Shown in pieces: positions 58,838 to 64,000 of a stretch of 64,000 nt of DNA. This stretch comes from Candidatus Caldilinea saccharophila (GTDB lineage: Bacteria > Chloroflexota > Anaerolineae > Caldilineales > Caldilineaceae): contig JADJVW010000020.1 in assembly GCA_016710365.1 (NCBI GenBank), forward strand, positions 1 through 64,000, read 5' to 3'. Each line of letters starts with the position of its first letter. Position 1 is the first letter of the stretch. The notes beneath the pieces are model-generated. The model ran no database searches, was not told the DNA's origin, and was given only the letters and a program-made list of their open reading frames with translations. Position numbers and translations under genes: made by a program.

Positions 58838-58943
58838 TTCAGTACTTCACAAAACTCACACAAAGACGCAAAGACACAAAGTTGAAGATGGCGCTCTTTG
58901 TGTTCTTTGTGACTTTGTGTGAGGCAAAGTGGTGAACTACTGA
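58838..58943. repeat. Imperfect long palindrome with CACAAAG words
   Basis: The left half (CAGTACTTCAC...CACACAAAGACGCAAAGA) is complementary to the right half (TCTTTGTGACTTTGTGTGAG...GTGAACTACTG) over most of about 105 bases. It sits in a 486-base gene-free region (58775-59260). The same region has a (CCCCTCG)n microsatellite at about 59088-59120. Confidence 0.6.
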
Positions 58944-59260
58944 CTTTGCGTTAAAGCATATAATAGAGGCAAGGGAAACAACAGATTTACCCTTGGTTTT
59001 TGCCGCTTGCCCTGGCGATATTTCCTTATTTGCCAGAAGATTTTCCAGCCTGGTAAATCCAGCCTCCCAAGCTGGACATGATACGCCCCTCGCCCCTCGC
59101 CCCTCGCCCCTCGCCTCTCGCAACTCTTTTCCTCACATTGCGCGTAACTTTTTCTGCACCTGTGCGTCATCACAGCTAACAGCAGCCGGCGTCCCCCCTT
59201 GGCCGTCGCCCAGTACAGCTCAAACATGGCAGATCATTGACCCACAGGAGGCTCGACAAC

Positions 59261-59578
59261 ATGGCAGAACTCATCAAGGTCTCTGCACAATCTCGTTCAA
59301 CGGCAGTGGCGGGGGCGATTGCAGGTGTGATGCGCGAACACGGTTACGCCGAAGTCCAGGCCATCGGCGCCAGTGCTATCAACCAAGCGATCAAGGCCGT
59401 CACGATCGCACGGGGCTATTTGGAGCAGGATGGCATCGATCTGGTGGTGGCGCCGAGCTTCACTGAGGTGGAGATCGAGGGCAACGAGCGGACCGCCGTG
59501 CGTTTTGCCGTTTTCCAGCGGCCGCCGGCCCTCATGCCGCCGCCGAATGGCAAAGTCGCCGAGGCCGCCAGCGTCTAG
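59261..59578 (+). CDS. spoVS: Stage V sporulation protein S (SpoVS)
   Basis: A 105-residue SpoVS/Alba-like protein. IKVSAQSRSTAVAGAIAGVM, ALGASAINQAIKAVTIAR-type core (here AIGASAINQAIKAVTIARGY) and the beta strands LDLVV...VEIEGNERTAVRFAVF agree with the family, which is about 86 residues; this one has a short Pro/Ala tail. In B. subtilis it controls septation during sporulation. In non-sporulating phyla its role is open; nucleic-acid binding is inferred from the fold. AGGAGG precedes ATG 59261. Confidence 0.93.
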   Translation: MAELIKVSAQSRSTAVAGAIAGVMREHGYAEVQAIGASAINQAIKAVTIARGYLEQDGIDLVVAPSFTEVEIEGNERTAVRFAVFQRPPALMPPPNGKVAEAASV

Positions 59579-59698
59579 CACCCTGTCGAACGTAAAGCTG
59601 GAGAGAGGCTGGCGCCAAGGGAACGCAGATGAGCGCAGATACACCCAAATCCGCGCAGATAAGAACAAGGCGGTCAAGCGTCTGACGCCTGTACTTGG

Positions 59699-59738
59699 TT
59701 AACAGAAAGGGGATGAAGCTTGCTTCATCCCCTTTCTG

Positions 59739-59742
<4 letters not shown>
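59699..59742. terminator. Bidirectional terminator between spoVS and ricT
   Basis: Perfect 19-base arms AACAGAAAGGGGATGAAGC and its complement with a two-base loop, flanked by TTAAC/AATTGTCTTT. It serves both convergent genes. A GCAGAT repeat run precedes it at 59620-59672. Confidence 0.85.
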
Positions 59743-60785
<1,043 letters not shown>

Positions 60786-60883
60786 TTCGTACTTCTCCTT
60801 CTGGCACGACCAGCGCCCTTGCAAAGTGACGCCGGTCAATCTATGTAGACAAGCGGCGGACGGGGCCCGCACTTGCTTGTTTC

Positions 60884-60965
60884 GTGATGCGTGATACATC
60901 AAAACGTAATGCGTAAGAATGTGATGTGTAAGAGCATGATGCGTAAGCGCGTGATGCGCCATTGC
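60884..60965. repeat. Degenerate 15-base tandem repeat
   Basis: Units like GTGATGCGTAAGAAT, GTGATGTGTAAGAGC, ATGATGCGTAAGCGC and GTGATGCGCC follow one another. In the minus frame they spell a His-Ala-Leu-Thr pattern, but this lies outside any supported gene. Confidence 0.65.
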
Positions 60966-60990
60966 AAAATTACGCATGACTCGTGATTTG

Positions 60991-62058
60991 TTACGCCTCC
61001 GGCAACTTGAGTAGCAACACGTCGAGCGCGAGCCGGACATTCACCGTGTGACGGAGATAGCCTTCGATGCGCCTGAGCGTGGCCAGATAGTCCTGCACGG
61101 CGCGCCCTTCGATTTGCCCGGCATGGTGAGTAATGCGCTCTTGCTGATCGACGTTGCTGCACGCGTCGTGGCAACCAGCCTGCGCCAGCAGCACGTCGCG
61201 CCACCAACTCGTCCAGACTTCAAGCAGGCTAAACAAGCTCTGCGGGTCGCGCTGCGCCGCCAACTCGCCGGAGAAGTTCAGGCGATCCACGCGGTCGGCG
61301 CTCATCAACCGCCACAGCGACGCCAACTGCCGGCTGCGTTCTTCGCTGCGTTCGGGGTGACGGAGCTGATCCACCGCCCACCCCAGGCGGCCCGCCGAGA
61401 GCCGCGCCAGCAAATCTGCTTCGTTAGGCGGCGCCTGCCACCCCTCTTGCAGCGCTTGCCTGACAAGTATTGGATCCAGCGGCCGCAGTTCGAACACCTG
61501 GCAGCGGCTAACGATGGTGGGCAACAACGCGGCGCGATGGTGCGCCGTGACCAAGAGCACCACATGCGCGGGTGGTTCTTCCAGCGTCTTCAGGATTTTG
61601 TTGGCGAACGCCGGGTTGGCAAGCTGCATATCCTGAATCAGAAAAACTTTGCGCCGTCCTTCCATCGGGCGCAGCGCGGCGTCGCGAATCAATTGCTCGG
61701 CCTGTTCCGCCCGCAGTTCACCCTTTTGCCGGTCGACGACAAACTCTTTATCGACCCTGGCCGTCGGCTGCACCATGCGAAAGTCGGGATGGCTGTCGAG
61801 CGCCATCAGCCGGCAGGCTCGACAGCCATAACAGGGCGCGGCGGTGGTCGCATGGCAAAGCAGCGCCGTCGCCAACGCGCGTGCAAAAGTCGTCTTGCCC
61901 ACTTGCGGCGGCCCCAGGAACAGATACGCGTGGCTGAGCCGCACGGTGCGTTCCACATCGCCGCTGGGTTGCAAAGCGCGTTGGAGATATTGGGAAGCCC
62001 ACGTGTGACCATAGATGGGCCATACGCCCGGCGTTTGGTGAGGGGGTGTCGTCGTCAT
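60991..62058 (-). CDS. holB: DNA polymerase III delta-prime subunit
   Basis: Clamp-loader subunit. 355 residues: GHTWASQYLQRAL, Walker A-like GPPQVGKTTFARAL at ~49-62, the zinc Cys cluster Cys68, Cys76, Cys79 and Cys82 (CHATTAAPCYGCRACRL), VFLIQDMQLANPAFANKILK and the SRC motif in LPTIVSRCQVFEL. The rest is helical. The order holB then ricT downstream matches the widespread holB-yaaT pair. The start is ATG 62058. Confidence 0.92.
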   Translation of the reverse strand: MTTTPPHQTPGVWPIYGHTWASQYLQRALQPSGDVERTVRLSHAYLFLGPPQVGKTTFARALATALLCHATTAAPCYGCRACRLMALDSHPDFRMVQPTARVDKEFVVDRQKGELRAEQAEQLIRDAALRPMEGRRKVFLIQDMQLANPAFANKILKTLEEPPAHVVLLVTAHHRAALLPTIVSRCQVFELRPLDPILVRQALQEGWQAPPNEADLLARLSAGRLGWAVDQLRHPERSEERSRQLASLWRLMSADRVDRLNFSGELAAQRDPQSLFSLLEVWTSWWRDVLLAQAGCHDACSNVDQQERITHHAGQIEGRAVQDYLATLRRIEGYLRHTVNVRLALDVLLLKLPEA

Positions 62059-62146
62059 AGCGTCGCGATTGTAGCACAGAGCGAATGCCGCGCCAAATTA
62101 TGTTCATTTGTCGGGTCTGTGGGAAGCTGGCGAGGGGCGAGAGGCA

Positions 62147-62484
62147 ATGTCAAGATAGTAGGTCGGGCTATCAGCCCGACGGTGTTTCCATCATCTTGTT
62201 GAGTGTTGCCGTCCCGCCGTCGGGCCGCTTTCGGCCCGATCTACTGCCGGTTGCTGCCACCCGGAGCGTTGACGCAACATCGTCGGGCTGATAGCCCGAC
62301 CTACGGGAAGCTGGCGAGGGGCGATGTCAAGATAGTAGGTCGGGCTATCAGCCCGACGGTGTTTCCATCATCTTGTTGAGTGTTGCCGTCCCGCCGTCGG
62401 GCCGCTTTCGGCCCGATCTACTGCCGGTTGCTGCCACCCGGAGCGTTGACGCAACATCGTCGGGCTAGTAGCCCGACCTACGGG
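62147..62484. repeat. MITE-like element with palindromic terminal repeats, duplicated in tandem
   Basis: A unit of 177 bases occurs twice (62147-62323 and 62324-62484), with the first 143 bases identical. Each copy begins with TAGGTCGGGCTATCAGCCCG and ends with its inverse (62159-62181 and 62282-62304 in copy 1), a perfect 23-base terminal inverted repeat that is itself a palindrome. A third palindrome (CGTCGGGC...GCCCGAT) is internal. No transposase frame is present. The region 62059-62569 has no gene. Confidence 0.85.
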
Positions 62485-62569
62485 AAACTGTAAGAAACTG
62501 GCGAGTTGCGAGGGACGATGTCGGTTCACGATTTTACCTCACACAAAGTGTGTAGGGTGGATAGCCCCA

Positions 62570-63399
62570 CTACGCACACTCCAAATCTCGCTTGCACCAC
62601 TCTGACTGGAAAGAAAAGCCAGCATAGAACCATCGGGCGACCACTAACGTCAATATCGTTTGTTCGCTGGTTTCGATATCGATCAACTGTAGTTCAGAAT
62701 TGCTTGGCCAAAATAGAACTTGTTGGCTGTCTGGATGCCAACCGAAGAATCTGCCTGATGAAAAGGAACTTTCTGAAAATAGCGGTCGGATCTGTTCGCT
62801 TTTCGTATCCAAGATGTAGGGAAGACCCCCAGGCATCATCGGACGTATCAAGAGCAAATGCCAGTCATCGGGTGAAGGAGCGATAAGATAAGGATCAAAG
62901 TCAATTGATAGGGGTATAGATATTGCTTCTGCAAGCTTCTCCCCTTGGGCATTGACAGGAAGCTTTCTGATCGCTTCCCCTGCTGAATCTGTTGAAGTTG
63001 TGAACAGAATAACGCTGGCCACACTAAGTGCAGGCTGACGTGTTGGAAACGGGGTTGCCGTAGGTCCGGGTCGGCGAGTAGGGGTTGGGCGCGGTGTCCA
63101 AGTAGGTAATGGCGTCGGCGAGGGAAAGGCGTAAACCTGGCCGGGAGTGGCCGGCGGCAACACGATTACCCCCCATCGAGCGGCGGCGTGATGACGATGA
63201 TCTCTTCGGTGGGACGAGCTGAAGGCGTCGGCAGCGGGGAATCGACCTCAGCCTGGGCGGGCGCCTGCAGCGACGACGCTGTGGAGGGGCGCCGGGCATC
63301 CGCAGCATAGCGGGCGCTGAACAATCCGGCGCAGACAAGCAGAAAGCCAAGCACCATCAGCATCGACAGAGCAAGCGTCGCCTTTGACGTTACGCGCAT
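62570..63399 (-). CDS. Membrane-anchored TolB-like repeat protein (frameshifted at 63171, C-terminus truncated)
   Basis: The N-terminus from ATG 63399 (AAGGAGAG upstream) has a signal-anchor MVLGFLLVCAGLF, followed by a Pro/Thr linker. Adding one base in the six-C run 63169-63174 joins it to the second frame: QVYAFPSPTPLPTWTPRPTP, then blocks such as LIAPSPDDWHLLLIRPMMPG and FGWHPDSQQVLFWPSNSELQ that look like TolB/WD40-type beta-propeller blades. The protein ends early in WCKRDLECA, only about two blades in, beside the duplicated repeat element. It may be a remnant. Confidence 0.6.
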
Positions 63400-63674
63400 A
63401 CGATTCTCTCCTTGGTTTGGCAAGTGAACGATGCTTGAACGGATCAGTATATACAGAAGACGATCTTCTGCGTTGGCTAGTTCAGTAAGAGTGGCGGCAT
63501 AAGCTTTGCGGCAAGGGCGCTCATCGGGCAGTTCGGGCATGCGTCACACGTCGGTTCGCGATCTACTTTTTCACAAGCCCCCCGTCTGTCAAGCCCCCCG
63601 CAAGGGTCTCATTTCGAGGTGTGGCAGCATATCCTGGATCGGCGGTCGTCTTGTGACCAAAGGTGGAGATACAA
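63400..63674. other. Intergenic region upstream of the TolB-like gene
   Basis: No gene. TATACT on the minus strand (63446-63451) may be its -10; no good -35 is seen. Confidence 0.35.
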
Positions 63675-63716
63675 CAAAAAAAGGGAGGAGCACACAACGT
63701 GTGCTCCTCCCTTTTG
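63675..63716 (-). terminator. Strong Rho-independent terminator of the rplL operon
   Basis: AAGGGAGGAGCACA (63681-63694) and its complement (63700-63713) with a five-base loop; on the minus strand it is followed by a run of eight T. Confidence 0.88.
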
Positions 63717-63737
63717 CTTTGCAGAACAATGCGCAGC

Positions 63738-64000
63738 CTACTTGACTTCGACCTGCGCGCCCTCGGCCTCGAGCTTGGCCTTGGCATCCTGTGCGGCATC
63801 CTTGCTGACCGCGGACAGAATCGTCGAGCCGGAGGTCTCGACCACATCCTTGGCCTCTTTCAGACCCAGGTTGGTCAACGCACGCACGACCTTAATGACG
63901 TTGATCTTCTTCTCGCCGGCGCCCTTGAGGATGACGTCGAACTCGGTCTGTTCTTCCACCGGGGCGGCTTCTGCAGCGGCGGCGCCAGGCATGGCGGCCA
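63738..64000 (-). CDS. rplL: 50S ribosomal protein L7/L12, 5' end cut by the window
   Basis: The C-terminal domain is complete: TEFDVILKGAGEKKINVIKV, VVRALTNLGLKEAKDVVETS and KDAAQDAKAKLEAEGAQVEV, the stalk protein's factor-binding domain. An Ala-rich hinge (AAMPGAAAAEAAPVEEQ) is open to the window edge, so the start lies beyond 64000. It recruits translational GTPases. The terminator downstream marks the operon end; rplJ should lie next to it outside. Confidence 0.96.
   Translation of the reverse strand, partial: AAMPGAAAAEAAPVEEQTEFDVILKGAGEKKINVIKVVRALTNLGLKEAKDVVETSGSTILSAVSKDAAQDAKAKLEAEGAQVEVK

Noticed and set aside
60786..61040. His-rich N-terminal extension of RicT
   Set aside because: The extension is translation of a 15-base tandem repeat, while ATG 60785 has a good ribosome-binding site and the normal RicT beginning.
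62506..62886. Plus-strand 126-codon frame
   Set aside because: Shadow of the minus-strand membrane-anchored protein; no motif or ribosome-binding site.

Overview
The window is about 64 kb of GC-rich, densely coded bacterial chromosome with no phage, plasmid, CRISPR or rRNA/tRNA genes that I can see. Several features point to a Chloroflexota bacterium of the Anaerolineae/Caldilinea type. These are Thr-Pro-rich lipoproteins carrying SH3b or LysM domains, a FAS1 protein, a short EF-Ts, SpoVS in a non-Firmicute-like background, a PSP1-domain RicT next to holB, a MaeB-type malic enzyme and many palindromic intergenic repeats. The phylum is an inference from gene content and was not tested by a search.

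Layout. 1-9 kb: a truncated LysM/FAS1 surface protein, the translationally coupled trpB-trpA pair, a GNAT protein, three methyltransferases, a membrane protein and rplI. 9.3-14.6 kb: two related SH3b lipoproteins followed by a large GT39-like membrane glycosyltransferase. 14.7-29.9 kb: mixed metabolism, including an epimerase, Nudix hydrolase, GH3 beta-glucosidase, DUF333 lipoprotein, ArfB-like release factor, VOC dioxygenase, short-chain dehydrogenase, MaeB, site-2 protease, HD protein and TyrA-like dehydrogenase. 29.9-42.8 kb: a cell-surface glycan locus with four glycosyltransferases, two methyltransferases, a UPF0104/MprF-type membrane protein, a secreted four-repeat protein, a lipoprotein, a polytopic membrane protein and a secreted clan GH-A hydrolase. 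43-48.7 kb: an OmpR-type regulator, then rpsB-tsf-pyrH-frr-uppS-cdsA. 48.7-53.2 kb, minus strand: rpe, an alpha/beta hydrolase, a CBS site-2 protease, a DUF971 protein and a GNAT protein. 53.2-62.1 kb: a probable replication origin, dnaA, recA, rny, spoVS, ricT and holB. 62.1-64 kb: a duplicated MITE-like element, a broken membrane-anchored protein and the 3' end of rplL.

The most important observation for any user concerns sequence quality. About 20 single-base frame breaks split otherwise well conserved genes: the SH3b lipoprotein, GH3 (two), the SDR (two), VOC, ArfB-like, MaeB, HD, several glycosyltransferases and methyltransferases, and frr (two). About half fall in short homopolymers. 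Because frr is essential and normally single-copy, and because restoring one base rebuilds conserved motifs and ATGA/TAATG gene overlaps, I read these as consensus or assembly indels rather than pseudogenes. I give the joined spans for these genes. I did not find a clearly new defence or mobile system. The best leads are the rny-spoVS-ricT neighbourhood at the origin, the palindrome-ended repeat element, and the four-repeat secreted protein in the glycan locus.
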